Part shown: in pieces, positions 1-7,643 of the stretch
Numbering within the stretch: position 1 is the first letter of the stretch
How the letters are laid out: each line of letters starts with the position of its first letter
Assembly: GCF_900112865.1 (NCBI RefSeq)
Contig: NZ_FONH01000030.1
Span: 1 to 36,859, forward strand
DNA: 36,859 nucleotides
Reading direction: 5' to 3'
DNA from: Dyella marensis
GTDB taxonomy: Bacteria; Pseudomonadota; Gammaproteobacteria; Xanthomonadales; Rhodanobacteraceae
Program-made: the position numbers and the translations under genes
The notes under the pieces: model-generated
The model's database searches: none
What the model saw: the letters and a program-made list of their open reading frames with translations, nothing else
What the model was told of the DNA's origin: nothing

Positions 1-82
1 GGCGCAGCCGCGGCGTTCCGCTTGTGCGCTTTTGCTCTGGCTTTTGATCTTGCTCTTGATCTTCAACCCCCTTGGCGCGGCG

Positions 83-207
83 GTGAGGGCTGGACGATCA
101 GGCCCCGAAGGGGGCGAGGACAGGAGTCCTCGCCTTTTTGACGGGACATGGATGTCCCGTCAAAAAGCCCGGCCAGCCCTCACGTACCCGGAGGTGACGT
201 AGTCACC
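83..207. repeat. Nested palindrome cluster (non-coding)
   Basis: Several inverted repeats follow one another. An outer pair, GTGAGGGCTGG at 83-93 and CCAGCCCTCAC at 173-183, encloses a hairpin with 9-bp arms at 113-134 (GGCGAGGAC/GTCCTCGCC) and a hairpin with perfect 16-bp arms and a 2-nt loop at 134-167 (CTTTTTGACGGGACAT and its complement). A further GGTGAC-GTA-GTCACC dyad lies at 193-207. The stretch has no credible coding frame. It may be a structured RNA, the terminator region of a gene left of the window, or a mobile palindromic element. The structure is seen directly; the role is not known. Confidence 0.6.
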
Positions 208-239
208 GGAGGGCGCCGTGCAGGGTGCCCTTCTCTTTG

Positions 240-273
240 CCTACTTTCTCTTGGGCAAGCAAGAGAAAGTAGG
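240..273. repeat. 13-bp hairpin, intergenic repeat-like
   Basis: The sequence CCTACTTTCTCTT (240-252) is followed, after an 8-nt loop (GGGCAAGC), by its exact complement (261-273). Sequences of this kind (an AGAGAAAGTAGG arm next to GGGCAAGC) recur between genes in many Proteobacteria, which I recall but cannot verify here. It could act as a transcription terminator or be a repeat-family remnant. Confidence 0.5.
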
Positions 274-355
274 TCGGGCCGCGGCAGCGGCACGAAACCC
301 TCGCCAACGGCGAGACAAAGCTGCGCGCACCGCGACAATCAAGCGCACCGCAACT

Positions 356-454
356 GAATTCCTGCCTGCGCAGGAATGACGAGCAAAGCAGATCCCGGCC
401 TGCGTCGGGGTGACGAGCAAAGCGGATTCCTGCCACGCCGGAGTGACGAAAAGG
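356..454. repeat. Three tandem ~34-bp units, each with an internal dyad
   Basis: Three degenerate units start at 356, 391 and 425. Each begins GA(A)TTCCTG or GATCCCGG, contains a short inverted repeat (for example TTCCTGC..GCAGGAA in unit 1 and CCCG..CGGG in unit 2) and ends in TGACGA; the first two continue GCAAAGC. They lie about 260 bp upstream of the receptor start, just before a lower-GC stretch. The small number of units and their divergence argue against a CRISPR array. The rest of 1-709 holds no gene that I can support. Confidence 0.6.
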
Positions 455-548
455 CGGCCCCGCCGCCCCACAAAAACCACTAGAAAACCCACATTTGTCA
501 CGATCCATGTGGCAACCGCAAATGAAGAAACATTACCCCCAACATTCA

Positions 549-565
549 ATTTCGTAATTGTGCCC
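549..565. promoter_or_regulatory. Candidate XylR-type operator upstream of the TonB receptor
   Basis: The motif ATTTCGTAATTGTGCCC starts 161 bp upstream of the receptor start codon, in a locally AT-rich stretch. A near-copy, ATTTCGCAATTGCACCA, lies upstream of xylA at 11843-11859; 13 of 17 positions are identical and three of the four differences are transitions. The copy here also forms a CAATT-N4-AATTG dyad (547-560). Because xylR is the regulator encoded between the two target operons, I infer that it binds both. The sharing is seen; the identity of the binding protein is inferred. Confidence 0.5.
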
Positions 566-709
566 AGCCCCCGCCCATCCCAGCATGCGATCCACCGCAG
601 CCCGGGACGGCGGAAGTCCAGCCACCGAAAGGGGAAATCGGCCGGACCTGCGCAAAGCCGATGGACACCAGTCCACGGACACAAAAATCTGTTGGGGAGT
701 CGAAAGACC

Positions 710-3673
710 ATGATCGAGAGATTGCATGGCGGGGCACTGCGCCGCCCGTCCCAGGCGCCCGCGCGCCTCGCCATGGCCGCCGCCATCGGCCTCGCCCTGC
801 TCTACGGCGCCGCCGCGTCCGCACAGCAGGCCCAACCCGTGCAGGACAACGGCGCCCCGGCCAAGCCCGACGCGCAGCCCAAATCCAAGAAGGACGGCAA
901 GAAAGACGAGAAACCGGTGCAGGAACTGGCCGGCGTCACCGTCACCGGCGTGCGCGCCAGCCTGCAGTCCGCCCAGCAGCTCAAGCAGAACGCCGACCAG
1001 ATTGTCGACTCCGTCACAGCCGTCGACATCGGCGCGTTGCCCGACCGCAGCGTCACCGAAACCCTGCAGCGCGTGAGCGGCGTCACCATCGACCACTTCA
1101 TGGCGCGCAACGACCCCGATCACTTCTCCGCCGAAGGCAGCGGCGTGATGATCCGCGGCCTCACCCAGGTGCGCAGCGAATTGAACGGGCGCGACGTGTT
1201 CAGCGCCAACTCCGGCCGCGGCCTGAGCTTCGAGGACGTGCCGGCCGAGCTGATGTCCGGCGTGGACGTGTACAAGAATCCCTCGGCCGAGATCATCGAA
1301 GGCGGCATCGGCGGCACGGTGAACCTGCGCACGCGCCTGCCGTTCGACTCGCCGGGACGGGTGATCGGCTTCACCGGCGGCATCAACGAAGGCGACTTCG
1401 CCAAGAAGAGCAAGCCCTCGGCCTCGTTCCTCTACAGCAACGTATGGAAGACCGAGAACCACGGCGAATTCGGCGCGCTGTTCGACATCGCCTACTCGGA
1501 ACTGGCCACGCGCTCGGACGGCATCCAGGTCGAGCCGTACGTGAAGCGCAATGACGCGGCCGTGCTCAACGGCACCAATTTCAGCAACGTCTATGTCCCG
1601 GGCGGCGCCGACTGGCGCACGCTGGACTTCAAGCGCCGCCGCATCGGCCTGGCCGGTGCGCTGCAGTGGCGCCCGACCAAGGATCTGGAGCTGACCAGCC
1701 AGGTGCTGCGCTCGGACTACCGCATGCAGTGGGACGAGTTCGGCGGCATCTTCAACGACAGCAGCAACAATGTGCATCCCGCCAACGGCGGCAGCTTCAC
1801 CTACGACGGCAACGGCGTTTTCCAGAGCGGCTCGCTGGCGTCGGACTCCTGGCGCGGCAACCTCAACACCGACGGCGTGCGCTTCATGGCCGATCGTCGC
1901 TACTCGACCCAGCGCACCGTCACCACCGACTGGTCCAACAGCCTCAAGTACAACATCAATGACCAGATGGTGTTGTACGCCGACGCCCAGTTCGTGAAGT
2001 CCACCAGCAAGACGCTGGACTTCACGGTGTTCGATTCGATCTACCTGCCCAATGTCACGCTGAGCGTGCCCAACGGCTCCAAGCCAACGGTCACCACTAA
2101 TTCCGCGTACGCGCTCAATCCGGCGAATTATTTCTGGAGCGCGGCGATGGACCACCACGAGAACAATGTCGGCATCGAGCGTGCCTTGAAGCTGGACCTC
2201 GAATACAACTTCGAGGACAGCAAGTGGCTGCGTTACATGAAGTTCGGCGTGCGCGCCACCAACCGCAGCGAGCTGAACAAGAACAACGGCTACAACTGGG
2301 GCGTGGTCACCGACAACTGGGCCACCATCGGCAGTCCCAACGGCCTGGCGGACCTCGGCACGTACCTGCCGCACGAGTCCACCCTGTATTCGTACTCGAA
2401 CTTCTTCCGCGGCGACGTCAACATTCCCGGCCAGCTGTACTTCCCCAGTGACAAGCTGGTGCGCGACTACCACTACGCCTACCAGCAGTTGAATTCGGTC
2501 GGCGTGCCGTGGGGCTGGAAGCCGCGCGACGAGTTCCGCAAGCAGGACATCAACAACCAGGGCGAGAAGACCAAGTCCGCCTATGCCGTGCTGTACTTCG
2601 GCAACGACGACGCGCTGGGCGTGCCGGTCGACGGCAACATCGGCGTGCGCCTGGTGCGCACGGACGTGGAAGCCACCGGCTTCGGCCAGTACCCCGACCT
2701 GACCACCTCGGGCGTGCCCGACAGCATCAAGGCGGTCTACAACGGCACGTACTTCCCGCTGGACGCCCGCGGCCACTACAAGAACGCGCTGCCGAGCTTC
2801 AACCTGCGCTTCAAGTTCACCGACGCCCTGCAGTGGCGACTGGCCGCGTCCAAGGCGATGACCCGCCCGGACTTCACCCAGCTGCAGCCGTTCCTGCTGA
2901 TGAGCGCCACGCTCAACTCGGACAACACCGCCGTAACCAAGTGGAACGGCACGGCCGGCAATCCGAACCTGAAGCCGATGCGCGCCAACCAGTACGACAC
3001 TGCGCTGGAGTGGTACTTCGCGCCCGCCGGCCAGCTGTACACCACGCTGTTCTACAAGGACGTGCGCGATTACATCTCCAGCCAGACGCGCACCGAGATC
3101 TACGGCGGCCAGCCGTTCGAGGTGACCCGTCCGTACAACATGGGCAAGGGCAAGATTCGCGGCGGCGAAATCGGCTACCAGCAGTTCTTCGACTTCCTGC
3201 CGGGCTGGCTGAAGGGCTTCGGCGTGCAGGCCAACTTCACCTACGTCGACAGCAAGGGCGGCACCAACAGCGCCACCGACCCGTACTCCAACACCACGGT
3301 GACCGGCGTCGTGCTGCCGCTGGAAGGCCTGTCCAAGCGCAGCTACAACCTGGTGGGCATGTACGAACTGGGCAACTGGTCGATGCGCCTGGCCTGGAAC
3401 TGGCGCTCGCGCTACCTGCTGACCACCAGCGACGCGGCCACCCACTTGCCGACCTGGGCGGACGACTACGGCCAGCTCGACGGCTCGATCATGTATCGCC
3501 TCAACAAGAACGTGCAGGTGGGCCTGCAGACCAACAACCTCACCAACGCCACCACCAAGGTCCTGATGGGCCCGACCAGCTACGCCGACGGCACGATCGA
3601 TCACCGCCTGTACAACCGCGGCTGGTTCGTCAACGACCGCCGCTACGAGCTGGTGGTGCGCGCGACGTTCTGA
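710..3673 (+). CDS. TonB-dependent receptor (probable xyloglucan-oligosaccharide receptor)
   Basis: This is a 987-residue outer-membrane TonB-dependent transporter. The ATG at 710 is chosen because it is preceded by GGGGAG (694-699) and gives a long signal peptide with a hydrophobic core (AMAAAIGLALLYGAAASAQ); the upstream in-frame extension looks like translated non-coding DNA. A charged linker is followed by the plug domain (about residues 85-215), with the typical segment around VTETLQRVSGVTID and MIRGL. The remainder is a 22-strand-type beta-barrel ending in YELVVRATF with a terminal Phe, the usual BAM signal. Length and N-terminus fit the large sugar receptors of Xanthomonadales. It is first in a run with GH74, GH35 and GH31 enzymes, and its stop overlaps the GH74 start, so xyloglucan oligosaccharides are the likely ligand (inferred from context). 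A candidate XylR site lies upstream. Confidence 0.9.
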   Translation: MIERLHGGALRRPSQAPARLAMAAAIGLALLYGAAASAQQAQPVQDNGAPAKPDAQPKSKKDGKKDEKPVQELAGVTVTGVRASLQSAQQLKQNADQIVDSVTAVDIGALPDRSVTETLQRVSGVTIDHFMARNDPDHFSAEGSGVMIRGLTQVRSELNGRDVFSANSGRGLSFEDVPAELMSGVDVYKNPSAEIIEGGIGGTVNLRTRLPFDSPGRVIGFTGGINEGDFAKKSKPSASFLYSNVWKTENHGEFGALFDIAYSELATRSDGIQVEPYVKRNDAAVLNGTNFSNVYVPGGADWRTLDFKRRRIGLAGALQWRPTKDLELTSQVLRSDYRMQWDEFGGIFNDSSNNVHPANGGSFTYDGNGVFQSGSLASDSWRGNLNTDGVRFMADRRYSTQRTVTTDWSNSLKYNINDQMVLYADAQFVKSTSKTLDFTVFDSIYLPNVTLSVPNGSKPTVTTNSAYALNPANYFWSAAMDHHENNVGIERALKLDLEYNFEDSKWLRYMKFGVRATNRSELNKNNGYNWGVVTDNWATIGSPNGLADLGTYLPHESTLYSYSNFFRGDVNIPGQLYFPSDKLVRDYHYAYQQLNSVGVPWGWKPRDEFRKQDINNQGEKTKSAYAVLYFGNDDALGVPVDGNIGVRLVRTDVEATGFGQYPDLTTSGVPDSIKAVYNGTYFPLDARGHYKNALPSFNLRFKFTDALQWRLAASKAMTRPDFTQLQPFLLMSATLNSDNTAVTKWNGTAGNPNLKPMRANQYDTALEWYFAPAGQLYTTLFYKDVRDYISSQTRTEIYGGQPFEVTRPYNMGKGKIRGGEIGYQQFFDFLPGWLKGFGVQANFTYVDSKGGTNSATDPYSNTTVTGVVLPLEGLSKRSYNLVGMYELGNWSMRLAWNWRSRYLLTTSDAATHLPTWADDYGQLDGSIMYRLNKNVQVGLQTNNLTNATTKVLMGPTSYADGTIDHRLYNRGWFVNDRRYELVVRATF

Positions 3674-6039
3674 TGCCGGGGGTCCGGAGCAAGGGCGAAC
3701 CGGACCGCCACGTGCGGTCCGGTTGGCAGGCGGCGCTGGCGGTCTGCCTGCTGGCTTTCGCCGCGGCGGTGGCCGCGGAGGAAGTGGTGCCCTACCGCTA
3801 CGCCGGCGTGCGTATCGGCGGTGGCGGTTTCGTCAGCGGGCTGGTGTTCCATCCGCGCGAGCAAGGCCTGTACTACGCACGCACCGACGTCGGCGGGGCC
3901 TACCGCTGGGACGCTGCGGCACAGCGCTGGGTAGCATTGACCGACTGGATCGAGGCGAAGGACGAGAACCTGCTGGGCATCGACAGCCTGGCGGTGGATC
4001 CGTCGGATGCCGGGCGTGTTTATCTCGCCGCCGGTACCTACACCACGCCGCAGGCGGGCCATGGCGCGGTGTTGCGTTCGGCCGATCGCGGCAAGCATTT
4101 CGAGCGTGCCGACCTGCCCTTCAAGATGGGCGGCAATGAGCTGGGCCGTGGCAACGGCGAGCGCCTGGCGGTCGATCCGCACGACGGGCGCGTGCTTTTC
4201 CTCGGTTCGCGCGGCGCAGGCCTGTGGCGCAGCGAGGACTACGGTGCGCACTGGTCGCAGGTGGAGAGTTTCCCCGCGGTCGCGACGTCGCCATCCGCCA
4301 GCGCCGAGAACCCATGGCGGCGCCAGGCGATCGGCATCGTCTTCGTGGAGTTCGAGCCGGCCAGTGGCAAGCCGGGTCGCCCGACACTCACGCTGTACGC
4401 CGGCGTCTCCACGCGGGAGACCAGCCTGTTCCGCTCCGACGATGGCGGCCGCAGCTGGAAGCCGGTGGCCGGCCAGCCGGTCGGCCTGCGCCCCAATCAC
4501 ATGGTGCGTGGCGGCGACGGTGCGTACTACCTCAGTTACGGCGACGAGCCCGGTCCCGACAACATGCGCGACGGCGCGGTGTGGAAATACGAGCCGGCGA
4601 CGGCGCGCTGGACCGAGATCACGCCGTGGAAGGACCAGCACAGCGGCTGGGGCGCGGTCACGGTCGATCCGCATGACCCCAAGGTGCTGATGACCGCCAC
4701 CTTCGGGCACTACACGCCGAAGGACGAGCTGTTCCGCAGCGTCGACGGCGGCGCGCACTGGACGCCGGTATTCCCGCGTTCCGAGTTCGATCACGGCAAG
4801 GCCACCTGGACGCGCGACCACACACCGCACTGGCTGGCTTCGATCGAGATCGATCCCTACGACCCGGATCACGTGCTGTTCGTCACCGGCTACGGCATCT
4901 GGGCCTCGCGAGACATGCGTGCGCTGGAGCGCGGCGGCACGGTGCACTGGTCGTTCCAGGACGAGGGCCTGGAAGAAACGGTGGCACTTGGCCTGATCAG
5001 TCCGCCGGAAGGCGCGCACCTGCTCAGCGCGATCGGCGATCTCGACGGTTATCGTCATGACGATCTGGATACCGCGCAGCTGCAATTCGCCGCTCCGCCA
5101 CGCTACGCCAACGGCGAAAGCATCGACTTTGCCCAGGCCCGGCCCGCGCTGATCGTGCGCAGCGGCTTCCTGCGCAAGCCATTCGGCGCGGCGATCCGGG
5201 CGGCGTGGTCGCAGGACGGCGGCAAGCAGTGGCAGGCATTCGCCAGCGAACCGCCGGAGGGCGAAGGCGCGGGCAGCATGGCGATCGCGGCGGATGGGCG
5301 CGCCGTGGTATGGGCGCCGCGCAATGCGCAGCACGTGTATCTGACCCATGACTTCGGCAAGACGTGGGCGGCCGTCGAAGGTCTCGGGGCTGGCCTGCGG
5401 GTCTTGGCCGATCGCGTGGACGCGCAGCGGTTCTATGCATACGACCGCATGAGCGGCGCGCTTTACGCCAGCCGCGATGGCGGCGTGCGGTTCGCGCCGA
5501 TCGGTGGCGCGTTGGGCGATGCATCGCATGGCCGGTCGCAGACGCGAGTGCAGGCAGCGCCCGATGCGGCTGGCGTGCTCTACGTTGGCAGCCGCGAAGG
5601 CGAGTGGCTGCGTGGCGATGACTCGGGGCGCGTGCTCAAGCGCTTCGAAGGCATCACCGGCGTCGACGCCTTCGGCTTCGGCAAGTCCGCGCCGGGATCG
5701 GACAAGCCCGTGCAGTTCCTCGCCGGCCGCCTGCATGGCGCGCAAGGCATCTTCCGCTCGCTGGACGATGGAGCGAGCTGGCAGCGCATCGATGACGCGG
5801 AGCATCGCTATGGGCGCATCAGCCATCTCGTCGGCGACCCGCGCATCTTCGGCCGCTTGTATTTCGCCACCAGCGGCCGCGGCATCTTCTACGGCGATCC
5901 TATCGATACCGCCAGCGTAGGTTGGGGTGAGCCAAAGGCAAACCCCAACAATGCGGCAGCTGCGAATTTGCCGACGTTGGGGTTCGCTGTGCTCCCCCCA
6001 ACCTACGCCGAGCGCAGGGGCGCGGAGGTAAGGCCATGA
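3673..6039 (+). CDS. GH74 xyloglucanase (xyloglucan-specific endo-beta-1,4-glucanase)
   Basis: This 788-residue secreted enzyme of glycoside hydrolase family 74 cuts the beta-1,4-glucan backbone of xyloglucan. The start ATG overlaps the receptor stop (ATGA-type coupling at 3671-3675). A signal peptide (QAALAVCLLAFAAAVAAEE) is followed by YRYAGVRIGGGGFVSGLVFHP, typical of the first propeller, and by RTDVGGAYRWD, whose Asp72 matches one family catalytic Asp. GDLDGYRHDDL contains Asp456, matching the second. Repeated BNR/sialidase-like motifs (RSDDGGRSW, RSVDGGAHW, ASRDGGVRF, RSLDDGASW) support a tandem seven-bladed beta-propeller fold. The natural domain ends near GRGIFYGD. The last 40 or so residues are unusual: an intergenic palindromic repeat (5917-6006) is read in frame as SVGWGEPKANPN...PPTYA before the stop that overlaps the GH35 start. 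Exo- or endo-mode cannot be decided from sequence. Confidence 0.92.
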   Translation: MPGVRSKGEPDRHVRSGWQAALAVCLLAFAAAVAAEEVVPYRYAGVRIGGGGFVSGLVFHPREQGLYYARTDVGGAYRWDAAAQRWVALTDWIEAKDENLLGIDSLAVDPSDAGRVYLAAGTYTTPQAGHGAVLRSADRGKHFERADLPFKMGGNELGRGNGERLAVDPHDGRVLFLGSRGAGLWRSEDYGAHWSQVESFPAVATSPSASAENPWRRQAIGIVFVEFEPASGKPGRPTLTLYAGVSTRETSLFRSDDGGRSWKPVAGQPVGLRPNHMVRGGDGAYYLSYGDEPGPDNMRDGAVWKYEPATARWTEITPWKDQHSGWGAVTVDPHDPKVLMTATFGHYTPKDELFRSVDGGAHWTPVFPRSEFDHGKATWTRDHTPHWLASIEIDPYDPDHVLFVTGYGIWASRDMRALERGGTVHWSFQDEGLEETVALGLISPPEGAHLLSAIGDLDGYRHDDLDTAQLQFAAPPRYANGESIDFAQARPALIVRSGFLRKPFGAAIRAAWSQDGGKQWQAFASEPPEGEGAGSMAIAADGRAVVWAPRNAQHVYLTHDFGKTWAAVEGLGAGLRVLADRVDAQRFYAYDRMSGALYASRDGGVRFAPIGGALGDASHGRSQTRVQAAPDAAGVLYVGSREGEWLRGDDSGRVLKRFEGITGVDAFGFGKSAPGSDKPVQFLAGRLHGAQGIFRSLDDGASWQRIDDAEHRYGRISHLVGDPRIFGRLYFATSGRGIFYGDPIDTASVGWGEPKANPNNAAAANLPTLGFAVLPPTYAERRGAEVRP
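5917..6006. repeat. Palindromic repeat, copy 1 (inside the GH74 reading frame)
   Basis: The copy has outer arms GTAGGTTGGGGTGAGCC and GTGCTCCCCCCAACCTAC, and inner GCAAACCCCAAC/GTTGGGGTTCGC arms around a variable core. It belongs to the family found at six other places in this window. Unlike the others it lies wholly within a coding sequence: it is translated as the C-terminal tail of the GH74 protein and contains no stop in that frame. Insertion near the original stop codon is the simplest explanation. Confidence 0.85.
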
Positions 6040-7634
6040 GAAGAATGATGCGATATCTGGCTGGTGCCTGGCTTTGCCTTGCGCTCGCTTCGCCCGCCCT
6101 GGCCGAAGACATGCCGCGGCTGGTCGCCGAGCACGGCCGCCACGCTCTCCTCGTCGACGGCAAGCCCTTCCTGATCCTCGGCGCCCAGGTCAACAACTCC
6201 AGCAACTGGCCCGCCATGCTGGACGAGGTCTGGCCAGCGATCGGCCAGCTGCATGCCAACACCGTGCAGGTGCCGATCGCCTGGGAACAGATCGAGCCGA
6301 AGGAAGGCCAGTTCGATTTCAGCTTTCTCGACACGCTGGTCGAGCAGGCGCGGGAACATCGCGTACGCCTGGTCCTGCTGTGGTTCGCCACCTGGAAGAA
6401 CAATGGCCCGAGTTACGCGCCCTCGTGGGTGAAGTTGGACGACCGCCGCTTCCCTCGCTTGATGAACCGCGAAGGCCGCCGCCTGAACTCGCTGTCGCCG
6501 CTGGCCTCCGCCACGCTGGAGGCGGACCGCAAGGCCTTCGTGCAGCTGATGACGCATCTGCGCAAGATCGATGGCGAGCGGCACACGGTGATCATGGTGC
6601 AGGTGGAGAACGAGTCCGGCACCTACGGCACCGACCGCGATCACTCGCCGATGGCGGACAAGGTCTTCGCCGGTTCGGTGCCCGAGGCATTGCTGCGTGC
6701 GACCGGGAAGCCCGCCGGCAACTGGAGCCAGGTCTTCGGCAACGACGCGGCCGAATTCTTCCACGCCTGGCACGTTGCGCATTTCATCGAGCAGGTCACC
6801 GCGGCCGGCAAGGCGGTGTATCCGCTGCCGATGTATGCCAACGCGGCCTTGCGCGATCCGTTCAATCCGGGCCCGCCCGGCGCCTACGAAAGCGGCGGCC
6901 CCACCGACAACGTGCTGCACGTCTGGAAAGCCGCCGCGCCGTCGCTGGACGTGCTGGCGCCGGACATCTACAAGCCGGACTACAAACACTACAGCACCTA
7001 TCTCGAACGCTACGCGCGCAAGGACAATCCGCTGTTCGTCGCCGAGACCGGCAACGACAAGGTCTATGCGCGCTACGTCTATGCGGCGGTCGGTGCCGGC
7101 GCGATCGGCTGGTCCCCGTTCGGCATGGATTTCACCGGCTACAGCAACTATCCGCTGGGTGCGCGCAAGGTCGACGACGACACGCTGGCGATGTTCGCCG
7201 CCAACTACCGCGTGCTGGCGCCGATGGCGGGCGAACTGGCCGCGGCCGCCTATGCCGGCAAGCTGTGGGGCGCGGCGGAGCCGGATGACACGCACGAGGC
7301 GACGCTGGACCTGGGCGAGTGGCAGGCGCACCTGGGCTTCGGGCAGCTGCAGTTCGGCACCGAGCCGCCCAAGGGCAATCCCGACCATGCCGGCGGCGCG
7401 TTGATCGCGCAGCTGGCGCCGAACGAATACCTGGTCGTCGCCCGCGACGTACGCGTGAGCTTTTCCCCGGCGCACGGGCGCAAGCCGGATTTCCTGCTCG
7501 ATCGCGTCGAGGAAGGCCACTACGACCATGGCCGCTGGGTCTTCCGCCGCCTGTGGAACGGCGACCAGACCGACTGGGGTTTGAATTTCATCGGCGAGCC
7601 GCGCGTACTGCGCGTGCGGCTGGCCACGTACTGA
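6036..7634 (+). CDS. GH35 beta-galactosidase of the xyloglucan type
   Basis: This 532-residue exported protein belongs to the GH35 branch (with a DUF5597-like C-terminal domain) that resembles Cellvibrio japonicus Bgl35A, which removes the side-chain galactose from xyloglucan oligosaccharides. The signal peptide is MRRMMRYLAGAWLCLALASP-ALA followed by ED. The (beta/alpha)8 domain covers about residues 25-390: HANTVQVPIAWEQIEP, then VQVENESG with the proton donor Glu193, and FVAETGND with the nucleophile Glu337. The C-terminal part (about 390-532) is a beta domain. The ATG overlaps the GH74 stop (ATGA), and the gap to the GH31 gene is 9 bp, so the three enzymes are probably co-translated. Expected location is the periplasm; I see no lipobox. 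Confidence 0.9.
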   Translation: MRRMMRYLAGAWLCLALASPALAEDMPRLVAEHGRHALLVDGKPFLILGAQVNNSSNWPAMLDEVWPAIGQLHANTVQVPIAWEQIEPKEGQFDFSFLDTLVEQAREHRVRLVLLWFATWKNNGPSYAPSWVKLDDRRFPRLMNREGRRLNSLSPLASATLEADRKAFVQLMTHLRKIDGERHTVIMVQVENESGTYGTDRDHSPMADKVFAGSVPEALLRATGKPAGNWSQVFGNDAAEFFHAWHVAHFIEQVTAAGKAVYPLPMYANAALRDPFNPGPPGAYESGGPTDNVLHVWKAAAPSLDVLAPDIYKPDYKHYSTYLERYARKDNPLFVAETGNDKVYARYVYAAVGAGAIGWSPFGMDFTGYSNYPLGARKVDDDTLAMFAANYRVLAPMAGELAAAAYAGKLWGAAEPDDTHEATLDLGEWQAHLGFGQLQFGTEPPKGNPDHAGGALIAQLAPNEYLVVARDVRVSFSPAHGRKPDFLLDRVEEGHYDHGRWVFRRLWNGDQTDWGLNFIGEPRVLRVRLATY

Positions 7635-7643
7635 AGGAACGAG

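Noticed and set aside
148-357. Short + strand open frame in the palindromic region
   Set aside because: It reads through hairpin arms, has no ribosome-binding site and no protein-like hydrophobic pattern.
356-454. Possible CRISPR-like direct repeats
   Set aside because: Only three diverged units, no unique spacers between conserved repeats and no cas genes in the window.
533-3604. A very long open frame on the - strand opposite the TonB receptor
   Set aside because: High GC leaves antisense frames open. Its composition (runs of Val, Gln, Ala, Arg, His) is that of a shadow, and the + strand protein has clear family motifs.
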